DNA of 18,157 bases from DATDYQ01 sp035288965 (GTDB taxonomy: Archaea; Nanobdellota; Nanobdellia; SCGC-AAA011-G17; JAGVZF01): positions 1 to 18,157 of the forward strand of contig DATDYQ010000095.1 in NCBI GenBank assembly GCA_035288965.1, read 5' to 3'. The translations under genes were made by a program, and so were the position numbers. Position 1 is the first letter of the stretch. Every line of letters starts with the position of its first letter. Of the stretch, positions 1-6,122 are shown one piece after another. The notes under the pieces are model-generated. The model was given only the letters and a program-made list of their open reading frames with translations, ran no database searches and was not told the origin of the DNA.

Positions 1-344
1 TAATTATTTTCTATCTTTTCTATTAAAAATAAATCTCTTAATCTTTTAAGTTGTCTTCTAATATTTGATGAAGCAATTCCTTTTAATGGTAGTTTAGATT
101 CTTTTCTTAGTAAGATAACTTTATCTTTTATTTCTTCTGAACTTAATAATTTACTTTCATTTCTTGAATCAAGTAAGGTTTGCAAAACATCTACGATAAC
201 ATCTCTTGAATCTCCTGGTTGTAGTAAGCCTATTGATAAGCAAAGTTTTCTTATTGGATCTCGTCTATTTGAAAGATACGGTTTTTCGTAACGTCTAAGA
301 GTTAATTCTGCTAATGGTGTATCTTTAGAGATTGTTTTAGGCAT
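1..344 (-). CDS. Conserved archaeal winged-helix-like protein, C-terminus missing
   Basis: The gene starts with ATG at 344 and runs off the left edge, leaving 114 complete codons (MPKTISKDTPLAELTLRRYE at the start) and no stop. A patch near residues 38-55 reads LGLL-like, then QPGDSRDVIVDVLQTLL. Near residues 85-110 comes IASSNIRRQLKRLRDLFLIEK. Two amphipathic helices followed by a basic segment look like a winged-helix or helix-turn-helix DNA-binding fold. I have an impression of similar DPANN proteins but cannot name a family, so the DNA-binding role is inference. A TATA box at about 365-376 lies 25 nt before the ATG, so the mRNA is probably leaderless. The next gene upstream in the same direction (376-840) has its own promoter. 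Confidence 0.75.
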   Translation of the reverse strand, partial: MPKTISKDTPLAELTLRRYEKPYLSNRRDPIRKLCLSIGLLQPGDSRDVIVDVLQTLLDSRNESKLLSSEEIKDKVILLRKESKLPLKGIASSNIRRQLKRLRDLFLIEKIENN

Positions 345-364
345 GATATTGGGCTAATCTGTTA

Positions 365-376
365 GTATATAAAAAT
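365..376 (-). promoter_or_regulatory. TATA box for the gene starting at 344
   Basis: The minus strand reads TTTTTATATACT here, centred about 25 nt before the ATG at 344. Transcription would begin at or next to the start codon. Confidence 0.5.
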
Positions 377-840
377 TATTGTGTGAAATATTGTGTAACT
401 AGTTTTCTTATATCATCCCAAACAGCTACTTCTGCTTTATGCTCTTCGATATCATAATCAGGGGTTGTAATAAAATCAAGAGATATTGTGTTTCTCATAG
501 TAATGGCGCCTTTTCCAGCTGGTTTTGATCTAAATGGTATTGTGGTTGTGCCAGATTTAGAATAATGATATATGTTTCCTTCATATTTATTACCTAATAT
601 TGCAATTTCAACCTCTCCACTTGTATTAATGCCACCAATATGAGAATATGCATCTGACATTAAACATGTGACTTGTTTTTTATAAGATATTCTGGTAGAT
701 GAATTTTTTACAACATATTTAAGTAAACCTTCAAATTCTTCTGAACTTAATGATTTAGGAAATTTTATTGTAGCTCTTTTAACTAATTCTTCCATATTTT
801 TAGCTTCTTTTAATATTCTTGTTTCCTTCTCTGGTTTCAT
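376..840 (-). CDS. Unknown protein, 154 aa
   Basis: This protein has a charged, helical N-terminal part (about residues 1-60) and then a beta-rich, Gly/Ser/Thr-rich part (about 60-130) with the patches SHIGGINTSGEVEIAILG and TTTIPFRSKPAGKGAI. I do not recognise the family. There is no signal peptide or membrane segment. Start choice: the ATG at 840 lies 26 nt from the centre of a TATA box at 861-872, as expected for leaderless translation. It lies between the arginine decarboxylase gene and the partial gene at 344, all on the minus strand, but each has its own TATA box, so they need not form one operon. Function unknown. Confidence 0.7.
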   Translation of the reverse strand: MKPEKETRILKEAKNMEELVKRATIKFPKSLSSEEFEGLLKYVVKNSSTRISYKKQVTCLMSDAYSHIGGINTSGEVEIAILGNKYEGNIYHYSKSGTTTIPFRSKPAGKGAITMRNTISLDFITTPDYDIEEHKAEVAVWDDIRKLVTQYFTQ

Positions 841-860
841 ATATAAATTAAAGAAAAAAA

Positions 861-872
861 GATTTATAAATG
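861..872 (-). promoter_or_regulatory. TATA box for the gene starting at 840
   Basis: The minus strand reads ACATTTATAAATC, centred 26 nt from the ATG at 840, which predicts a leaderless transcript. Confidence 0.6.
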
Positions 873-888
873 TTTTGTTTAAGAAAGA

Positions 889-1488
889 TTATTGCTTAAT
901 TACAGGATAAACATAGTTCGTAAAGCAAAGAGCAACTAATGCTGTTCCATATTTCTTTTTTGGGATAAAACTTTTTATGATAAATTTAGGATCTTTTAAA
1001 ACATAATCTTCTGAATAACCATTTTCATATAATTCTATAATATTTCCTTGAAGCATTTTCTTTACATCTTCTTCTGTATCATTACCATTATATTCGCAAA
1101 CTACTCCGCCATATTTTTCATTTGTCTTTTTATGATAAAGCCAGCCAAATACTATTCCAGCTGAAGCTCTTTCTCCGGTTTTTGCATTAGAGACTGCCAT
1201 TATTGTTTCCATAACAGCTCCTTGATCTTGATTTTTTGGCTTTTTTATTTCAGTAGCAATAGAAGGCAATGTAGAAGAATAAACCATTATGTTATGACGT
1301 TCAATTCCAGCTTCTCTTAAAGCTAGATGATAAGAACCGGCATGAATAGTTAAATCAGATTCCCCAGTTCCTTGAGTAATAAAAAAGTCTTTCGGGATTC
1401 TTTTACCAAGCAATAGAGAATTAGGCTTTTCCTCTTGCTGCTGTATTAACTGTTGTTCAAACCCTTCTCGGGCAAATTTATGGTTCAT
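889..1488 (-). CDS. pdaD: Pyruvoyl-dependent arginine decarboxylase
   Basis: This enzyme decarboxylates arginine to agmatine, the first step of archaeal polyamine synthesis, and is cytosolic. Family marks are visible: IPKDFFITQGTGES at residues 31-44, LALREAGIERHNI at 55-67, and the self-cleavage segment VYSSTLP at 69-75. By homology with the Methanocaldococcus jannaschii enzyme, the proenzyme should be cut between Ser71 and Ser72 to give an N-terminal beta chain and a pyruvoyl-capped alpha chain. ASAGIVFGW at 108-116 and VVCEYNGN at 129-136 match the conserved core, including a conserved Glu132. At 199 aa it is slightly longer than usual because of about 20 Gln/Glu-rich residues at the N-terminus. 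The product could feed spermidine synthesis or hypusination of the eIF5A encoded at 12737-13129. Unlike most first genes here it has a leader of about 35 nt. Confidence 0.92.
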   Translation of the reverse strand: MNHKFAREGFEQQLIQQQEEKPNSLLLGKRIPKDFFITQGTGESDLTIHAGSYHLALREAGIERHNIMVYSSTLPSIATEIKKPKNQDQGAVMETIMAVSNAKTGERASAGIVFGWLYHKKTNEKYGGVVCEYNGNDTEEDVKKMLQGNIIELYENGYSEDYVLKDPKFIIKSFIPKKKYGTALVALCFTNYVYPVIKQ

Positions 1489-1506
1489 CTCGGTTTTTTG
1501 TCGTTT

Positions 1507-1515
1507 AACTCCTTT
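1507..1515 (-). promoter_or_regulatory. Distant SD-like site upstream of pdaD
   Basis: The minus strand reads AAAGGAGTT, but 18 nt separate it from the ATG at 1488. That is too far for ordinary SD pairing. No in-frame start codon lies between them, so the site may be fortuitous or the spacing is unusual. Confidence 0.3.
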
Positions 1516-1544
1516 AAAAGTGAACTATTTTTAATGAAAAGCTA

Positions 1545-1554
1545 GTTTATAAAC
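1545..1554 (-). promoter_or_regulatory. TATA box for pdaD
   Basis: GTTTATAAAC is a perfect palindrome. Used on the minus strand it would start transcription near 1524, giving a 5' leader of about 35 nt before pdaD. Confidence 0.5.
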
Positions 1555-1567
1555 TTTTTGTTTTTTC

Positions 1568-1591
1568 TTGATTTACCGACGGTAAAGTCAA
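1568..1591. repeat. Inverted repeat in the divergent pdaD/1719 intergenic region
   Basis: The left arm TTGATTTACC (1568-1577) pairs with the right arm GGTAAAGTCAA (1581-1591) around a GAC loop, with one bulged base. The core TTTACC-GAC-GGTAAA is perfect. It lies upstream of the pdaD TATA box, so it could be an operator rather than an RNA hairpin. The rest of the 230-base gap is AT-rich and shows only promoters. Confidence 0.6.
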
Positions 1592-1687
1592 TTCTGATTT
1601 GAAAAATTTATTTTATAGAATATGTTGTATAATGTTTACTTTCCAACTACAATATTTAGTGCTTTACATAGTTTAGAAAGAAGAAAA

Positions 1688-1697
1688 CCTTATAAAG
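1688..1697 (+). promoter_or_regulatory. TATA box that sets the start of the 1719 gene
   Basis: CCTTATAAAG is centred 26 nt before the ATG at 1719. Transcription would begin at about that ATG, so the in-frame TTG at 1704 cannot be the start on a leaderless message. Confidence 0.6.
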
Positions 1698-1718
1698 AAA
1701 AGATTGAAATTAAATAAC

Positions 1719-2075
1719 ATGACAGAATTAATTGCTTGTTTATCTACAGGAAAAGGAACTTGGGGACATGTTGGAAGATTAATTGCTGATGGAAAATGGG
1801 AAAAGATAATCTTAGTCACAAATGATTATGGAAAAGAAAATTTTAACAAAGATGAGAAAACAGAATTTGTTGCTGTCAATATGAATCAAGGAATGTTAGA
1901 ATTAAGAGATGAAATTTATAATAATTTAAAAGAGAAAGTTAAGGGAACTGAGGTTGCTGTTAATTTTGTTAGTGGAATGGGAAAAGAACATATGGCCTTG
2001 ATTTCTGCATTACTAAAATTAGGTGTTGGAATAAGATTAATGGCATTAACTAAAAATGGAATAGAAGAAGTTTAA
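1719..2075 (+). CDS. Small Rossmann-type, CARF-like protein
   Basis: The protein is 118 aa from the ATG at 1719; a TTG at 1704 would add five residues but lies upstream of the predicted transcription start. The layout looks like one Rossmann-type alpha/beta domain: strand LIACLST then GKGTWGHVGRLI (residues 4-22), strand KIILVTN (29-35), and strand VAVNFVSGMGKEHMAL (79-94) followed by a helix and strand GIRLMAL (104-110). The turn SGMGKEHM resembles the TGGTKxM turn that binds ligand in CARF and DUF1887-type domains, and the first Gly-rich turn sits where CARF domains have theirs. CARF domains sense cyclic oligonucleotides, but no effector domain or CRISPR locus is present here. The fold call is inference; the function is unknown. 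Confidence 0.75.
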   Translation: MTELIACLSTGKGTWGHVGRLIADGKWEKIILVTNDYGKENFNKDEKTEFVAVNMNQGMLELRDEIYNNLKEKVKGTEVAVNFVSGMGKEHMALISALLKLGVGIRLMALTKNGIEEV

Positions 2076-2082
2076 AACGTAA

Positions 2083-2091
2083 GATTTATAA
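2083..2091 (+). promoter_or_regulatory. TATA box for the gene at 2115
   Basis: GATTTATAA is centred about 27 nt before the ATG at 2115, again pointing to a leaderless message separate from the gene ending at 2075. Confidence 0.5.
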
Positions 2092-2114
2092 TGCTGTTTT
2101 ATATCTCCTAAAAT

Positions 2115-2516
2115 ATGGTAAATGAAGAGCTTGTCTCAATATTAAAGAATTTTGAACTATTTCCTGGTCCGCCTGATTTCCCTGTAGATTTTGACAGCAC
2201 TTATTTTAAATTAATTATATCCACTGATGAAAATTTAGAAAATTATGTGCTTTCTAAGATCTCTGAAAGAAAAGAAACTAGAAAATTAGGAGAAAATGTT
2301 ATCCCTAGAAAAGGAAAAGTTATTAGATATGCAGATAATGATAATTGGGATGAAAAAGAGTTAGAATTTAAATCAAGATATCCTGAACTTGAAACTAAAA
2401 ATCCAAGCATTATTCTAGAAAAAATAAGAGAAGTTAAATTAATCGATAACAGCGGATTAGTGGAATTATTAATTGATAGATATTTAATACAAGAAAAATA
2501 TCAAAAAGTTTTTTAG
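2115..2516 (+). CDS. Unknown acidic protein, 133 aa
   Basis: I do not recognise this protein. It is hydrophilic and charged, without membrane segments, and begins with a Pro-rich patch LFPGPPDFPVDFDSTYFKLI (about residues 15-34), followed by mostly helical sequence. It has its own TATA box although it follows the CARF-like gene by only 39 nt. Its TAG stop (2514-2516) overlaps the TAA stop (2513-2515) of the DEAD-box helicase gene coming from the other strand, so the two convergent genes share four bases and cannot have a terminator between them. Base composition matches the neighbours. Function unknown. Confidence 0.65.
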   Translation: MVNEELVSILKNFELFPGPPDFPVDFDSTYFKLIISTDENLENYVLSKISERKETRKLGENVIPRKGKVIRYADNDNWDEKELEFKSRYPELETKNPSIILEKIREVKLIDNSGLVELLIDRYLIQEKYQKVF

Positions 2517-3700
2517 TTATATCTTCTTTTATGAAAACTTCTATTTTGACTAAATCTTCTTTTTTGAAATTGAGGTCTAAATTCGATTTTTATTTTTTCA
2601 AATATTGGAAGATCTAATCTCTTCAATTTATCTGAGAAATGTTCTTGAACTCTTCTGAAATTATCATAATCTTGTTCTGAAACTAAAGCTATAGCTTTTC
2701 CTGTTTTTCCAGATCTAGCTGTTCTTCCAATTCTATGGGTGTAAGTATCAACTGTTTCTGGAATATCAAAATTAAATATATGAGAAACATCTTCTATATG
2801 TAAACCACGAGCTGCAACATCTGTAGCAACTAAAATATGTAATTTTCCTTCCTTAAATTGATTTATTGTTTCTTCTCTTTTATTTTGAGACATATTTCCA
2901 TTAAGACACTTGCTTTGTATTCTTTGCTTATATAATTCACGAGCAACAAAATCAGTTGTTCTTTTTGTTTTACAGAAAACAATAGCGGAGGTTACAGCAT
3001 CTGTTTTAATTAAATGATAAAGTAAAGAAATCTTTTCATTCTGCTTAACAACATAGTAAAATTGAGTTAGTAATTCATGCTTAACATGAGCAGCTAGCTT
3101 AACGTGTTTTGGATTATTTTGATAATTTCTTGCTAAATTAACTATTGGTGAAGGTAAGGTAGCGCTGAATAACATTGTTTGCTTATATTTTGGAGTTTGA
3201 GACATTATTTTTTTAATATCATCTATGAATCCCATATCTAACATTCTGTCTGCCTCATCTAAAACTAGGAATTTTATCTGTTTTAATACTAATTCTCTTC
3301 TTTCTAATAAATCTAGAATTCTTCCTGGTGTTCCTACTACAATATTTGTTCTCTCTAGGTTTTTAATCTGTATATTTATTGAAGAACCACCATAGACTGT
3401 CAATATCTTAAGGTGTTTGAATCTTGAAAATTTTTCAAATTCTTCTGTTATTTGTTTAGCTAGTTCTCTCGTTGGGACTATGATTAAGGCTTGAATATGA
3501 TCTTTTGGAAAAATCATTTCTATTAAAGGAACAGCAAAACCTAATGTTTTACCTGATCCTGTTTCTGATTGGGCAATTATATCTTTTCCTTCTAGAATTG
3601 ATGGAATTACTTCTTCTTGTATTTTTGTAGGTGTTAAAATATTTTGATTTTTTAAATTTTCAATTAACTCTCTACTAAGCTTCATATCTTCAAATTTCAT
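2513..3700 (-). CDS. DEAD-box ATP-dependent RNA helicase
   Basis: This is an RNA helicase that unwinds short duplexes using ATP, likely in ribosome assembly, RNA decay or cold adaptation. Every core motif is present: Q-motif with F3 and Q28, motif I AQSETGSGKT (43-52), Ia PTRELA (76-81), Ib TPGR (124-127), II DEAD (148-151), III SAT (179-181), IV IVFCKTK (240-246), V VATDVAARGLHIE (291-303) and VI HRIGRTAR (322-329). The roughly 30-residue C-terminal tail is rich in Arg, Phe and Gln and probably binds RNA. At 395 aa it is a minimal two-RecA-domain enzyme. An SD site (3708-3716) lies 7 nt before the ATG. The nearest TATA-like site (3786-3795) would give a leader of about 65 nt, unusual in this window. 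Confidence 0.96.
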   Translation of the reverse strand: MKFEDMKLSRELIENLKNQNILTPTKIQEEVIPSILEGKDIIAQSETGSGKTLGFAVPLIEMIFPKDHIQALIIVPTRELAKQITEEFEKFSRFKHLKILTVYGGSSINIQIKNLERTNIVVGTPGRILDLLERRELVLKQIKFLVLDEADRMLDMGFIDDIKKIMSQTPKYKQTMLFSATLPSPIVNLARNYQNNPKHVKLAAHVKHELLTQFYYVVKQNEKISLLYHLIKTDAVTSAIVFCKTKRTTDFVARELYKQRIQSKCLNGNMSQNKREETINQFKEGKLHILVATDVAARGLHIEDVSHIFNFDIPETVDTYTHRIGRTARSGKTGKAIALVSEQDYDNFRRVQEHFSDKLKRLDLPIFEKIKIEFRPQFQKRRFSQNRSFHKRRYN

Positions 3701-3707
3701 TTGTTAG

Positions 3708-3716
3708 TTCTCCTTT
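3708..3716 (-). promoter_or_regulatory. Shine-Dalgarno site of the DEAD-box helicase
   Basis: The minus strand reads AAAGGAGAA, with 7 nt to the ATG at 3700. This is good SD spacing and supports that start. Confidence 0.7.
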
Positions 3717-3785
3717 GAAATCAATAGAATTAGTAATTTAGGATCACTAACACTTTGATTTGTTCAATATTATTGATATTTTACT

Positions 3786-3795
3786 GTTTATAAAC
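3786..3795 (-). promoter_or_regulatory. Probable TATA box for the helicase
   Basis: GTTTATAAAC lies just past the stop of the HD gene. Transcription from it would begin near 3765, leaving an AT-rich leader of about 65 nt before the helicase ATG. The same palindromic sequence occurs at 1545-1554 before pdaD. Confidence 0.4.
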
Positions 3796-4455
3796 TTATT
3801 GTAAATCGGTTACATTCCACTCTTTCAAGAATTGTTCCATGAAACTTTCCATAAATTTATGCTTTTCTTCAGCTAATATTTTTCCTGTTTTTGTATTCAT
3901 TAAATCTTTTAATAGAAATAATTTTTCGTAAAAATGATTTATTGTTGTTCCTTTGCTATTTTTATATTCCTCAAATGATTGATGTAATTGGGGTTTTATA
4001 TCTGGATTATAAAATTCACGTCCTTTATGACCACCGTAAGCAAATGCTCTAGCAATTCCCATAGCTCCAAGTGCATCTAGTCTATCTGCATCTTGAACGA
4101 TCATTCCCTCTAAGGTTTTCATGGGAGTTTTAACTCCAGCTCCCTTGAAAGAAATTTCTTTTACTATGTCGCAAACATTTTCTATTATAGTTTCATTAAC
4201 TCCTAATTTTTCGAGCCAATCTTTGGTTATTCTTGGACCAACAGATTCATCTCCTTTATAGAATTTCCAATCTGCTATGTCATGAAGCAAAGCTCCTAGC
4301 TCAACAACAAAGATATTTGCTTTTTCTTTTTTACCAATATATGTTGCATTTTTATAAACCCTATTAATATGCCACCAATCATGACCTGTTCCTTCCCCTT
4401 CTAAGGTTTTTCTTACATGTTTTGTTGTTTCATCTATAATATAATCTTTGTCCAT
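3796..4455 (-). CDS. HD-domain phosphohydrolase (YedJ/YpgQ type)
   Basis: This is a metal-dependent HD-superfamily hydrolase. GHDWWHINRV (residues 24-33), LLHDIADWKF (56-65) and VQDADRLDALGAMGIAR (120-136) match the YedJ/YpgQ group; His29, His58-Asp59 and Asp122 are likely metal ligands. YpgQ-type proteins hydrolyse (d)NTPs to monophosphates and pyrophosphate in vitro, so nucleotide-pool cleaning is a plausible but unproven role. At 219 aa it has the usual family length and no signal peptide. The ATG at 4455 lies 26 nt from a TATA box at 4475-4488, so the message is probably leaderless. It is followed by the helicase gene, with a 95-nt gap that contains a separate promoter. Confidence 0.92.
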   Translation of the reverse strand: MDKDYIIDETTKHVRKTLEGEGTGHDWWHINRVYKNATYIGKKEKANIFVVELGALLHDIADWKFYKGDESVGPRITKDWLEKLGVNETIIENVCDIVKEISFKGAGVKTPMKTLEGMIVQDADRLDALGAMGIARAFAYGGHKGREFYNPDIKPQLHQSFEEYKNSKGTTINHFYEKLFLLKDLMNTKTGKILAEEKHKFMESFMEQFLKEWNVTDLQ

Positions 4456-4474
4456 AAATTAGAATTTAATTGTG

Positions 4475-4488
4475 TTATTTATATTAAT
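4475..4488 (-). promoter_or_regulatory. TATA box for the HD hydrolase
   Basis: The minus strand reads TTAATATAAATAA, centred about 26 nt from the ATG at 4455. Confidence 0.5.
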
Positions 4489-4504
4489 TATTCTCTTTTA
4501 TTAA

Positions 4505-5146
4505 CTATAACCTAGAATATGATAATTCAACAGCTAGCTGAGTAAATTCTTCTCTATTTTGAATAACAATATTTCTATGAAATCTTTTGCCATTTCGATG
4601 CAATCCTAAATCCTCATTCTTTTTTGAAGCTCTTATACTGCAAACATATGGATCTGAATTGTATATCTTTTTTACTAATTTTTCTTTATATTGGAGATTA
4701 TGTCCATATCTTCCAAATGAAATTTCTACCATTATTGGAATTGTAAAAGCATCATCATTAAATTCATATAAACCATCAAGTTCTGCCTTATTTCCATTTG
4801 TCCATGGATCATAAAAATTTACATTTCCCCATTTAGTTATTTCAAAATAACAATTTTTAGATACTTCTCCTAATGAAAGTGGATTTGGATATAATGGAAT
4901 ATCATTGGATTTTACAAATTTTGAAATCAATGACTTAACATAAGCTTCTAAGATGAATCCTTTATATGATGTTGATCTAAATTCCTTTTTTTTTGCTTTT
5001 GTGCCATAATTATCGTACTTTGGATATCCTATTTTTTCTACTAAATCAGTAAGTTCTGAAAATGTTAAATCATGATTTGAGAGAAATTCAGCTAATGGAG
5101 TAAAAAGCTTATCATCTATTGTCTCTTTTTTTTGGTCACTATTCAC
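4505..5146 (-). CDS. Unknown protein, possible PD-(D/E)XK nuclease fold
   Basis: I do not recognise a named family. The 213-aa protein starts at GTG (5146), which sits 27 nt from the centre of a TATA box at 5169-5179, so GTG is the likely leaderless start. A helical N-terminal region (1-50) is followed by helix YKGFILEAYVKSLI (61-74). Then come AELDGLYEF (121-129) and IPIMVEISFGRYG (136-148). A helix glutamate, then Asp124, then Glu141-x-Ser143 on the next strand resembles the core of PD-(D/E)XK nucleases, but the usual lysine of E-x-K is Ser. It may therefore be a divergent or inactive member, or the resemblance is chance. No partner methylase or toxin-antitoxin gene adjoins it. Confidence 0.7.
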   Translation of the reverse strand: MNSDQKKETIDDKLFTPLAEFLSNHDLTFSELTDLVEKIGYPKYDNYGTKAKKKEFRSTSYKGFILEAYVKSLISKFVKSNDIPLYPNPLSLGEVSKNCYFEITKWGNVNFYDPWTNGNKAELDGLYEFNDDAFTIPIMVEISFGRYGHNLQYKEKLVKKIYNSDPYVCSIRASKKNEDLGLHRNGKRFHRNIVIQNREEFTQLAVELSYSRL

Positions 5147-5168
5147 CTTGATTAGAAATTAAAAGTGT

Positions 5169-5179
5169 CTTATAAAGTT
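5169..5179 (-). promoter_or_regulatory. TATA box that supports the GTG start at 5146
   Basis: The minus strand reads ACTTTATAAG, centred about 27 nt from GTG 5146-5144. Confidence 0.5.
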
Positions 5180-5247
5180 TTATGAAGTAGAGAATAGAAA
5201 TAATATTGAGATAATTTATATCTTTATAGTGGTAACAAATAGAAAGT

Positions 5248-5256
5248 TTTATAAAT
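5248..5256 (+). promoter_or_regulatory. TATA box for the putative lipoprotein gene
   Basis: TTTATAAAT is centred 25 nt before the ATG at 5277, predicting a leaderless transcript. Confidence 0.6.
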
Positions 5257-5276
5257 AGTTATAAATCATAAAATTT

Positions 5277-6080
5277 ATGAAAAATTTATCAATAATAAGA
5301 AAAAGATTGAATAATCATACTAAAAATATTGGAAATAGAGTTTGTGAAAGTTTAGGAGATTTATTAACTGCAAAAATAAACAAAAATCTCGTCTTAGGTT
5401 TGAGTTTAGCCACTTTAATTAGTGGTTGTAGCAAGGGGATTCCAAATTCAGATTATACTGTAGTAGAAAATGTAGGCAGTAAAATCCGCAGTCTTGGTTT
5501 TGGTTACAGATATGATTTTTTTGAAGGTGATGAAAATGGACATTTAATCTATACAATAGAACCAAATTGGAATGGTAAAAGTGATAATTTCTATTTGTCT
5601 GATAATTATCTTCTTAAAGATGGAAATGGGAAAATGATATCTGTAGTCGATGGTAAAATTTTAACTTTATCAGCAACACATAAAGCAATTATCTTAGATA
5701 GTGGGGATAATATAGAACTTTCAAGGCAGTTTATGGGAAGTTTTTTTGATAGGGTGGGTAGATTGTTGCTAAATAAAGATGGATATTATGTAAAGGACAA
5801 TAATGGAAGAAGTTTATTGGAAGTCAGAGAAACCTGGGATTCTGTTATGTCTCCTTTCCTTAGAGAATATATAATAATTGACCCAAATACAGGAAATCAA
5901 ATAGGAAGGATAAAAAACAAATTTAATGTTGATGCGTTAATTGGTGCGCAAACATATAATATCTCTTTAGAAAACAATACTCCTAGTAATGTAAGAAATC
6001 TTGCTTTACTTATTAGGATAATAGATGGATTAGAAGATCAAGAAGATAGTGAAAGCAGTTCAAATTCTGATAATGATTAA
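5277..6080 (+). CDS. Putative lipoprotein with LURP-one/Tubby-C-like domain
   Basis: The 267-aa protein has a basic, polar N-terminal stretch (1-36), a hydrophobic segment LVLGLSLATLISG (38-50) and Cys51, giving a lipobox-like LISGC. The n-region is unusually long for a lipoprotein signal, but no alternative ATG lies nearer the hydrophobic segment and the TATA box supports ATG 5277. After the signal, paired strands with D/N-G turns repeat (KDGNGKMI, LDSGDNIEL, KDNNGRSLLEV, DPNTGNQIGRI) and end in a hydrophobic helix VRNLALLIRIIDGL (about 239-252). That pattern fits the LURP-one/Tubby C-terminal-like barrel, which has a buried C-terminal helix. The last residues are acidic and serine-rich. The domain call is inference from the pattern and needs a profile or structure search. 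Likely extracytoplasmic. Confidence 0.75.
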   Translation: MKNLSIIRKRLNNHTKNIGNRVCESLGDLLTAKINKNLVLGLSLATLISGCSKGIPNSDYTVVENVGSKIRSLGFGYRYDFFEGDENGHLIYTIEPNWNGKSDNFYLSDNYLLKDGNGKMISVVDGKILTLSATHKAIILDSGDNIELSRQFMGSFFDRVGRLLLNKDGYYVKDNNGRSLLEVRETWDSVMSPFLREYIIIDPNTGNQIGRIKNKFNVDALIGAQTYNISLENNTPSNVRNLALLIRIIDGLEDQEDSESSSNSDND

Positions 6081-6092
6081 AAATAACAAAAC

Positions 6093-6101
6093 CTTTATAT
6101 T
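6093..6101 (+). promoter_or_regulatory. TATA box for orc1/cdc6
   Basis: CTTTATATT is centred 26 nt before the ATG at 6123, predicting a leaderless transcript for the initiator gene and the microprotein behind it. Confidence 0.55.
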
Positions 6102-6122
6102 TCTTATTAACTTCAAAATTGT

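Noticed and set aside
1704..1718. TTG start adding five residues to the CARF-like protein
   Set aside because: The TATA box at 1688-1697 places transcription start at about the ATG 1719, so the TTG would not be on the message.
3733..3753. TTAGT...ACTAA inverted repeat in the helicase leader
   Set aside because: The stem has five AT-rich pairs around a ten-base loop, too weak to call a structure.
4587..4814. Plus-strand 75-codon frame
   Set aside because: It is antisense to the unknown gene at 4505-5146, has no promoter or SD, and its composition is that of a reverse-strand shadow. The same holds for frames at 6261-6464, 8828-9094, 10625-10825, 12975-13184, 13506-13694, 13924-14130, 15195-15533 and 17692-17916.
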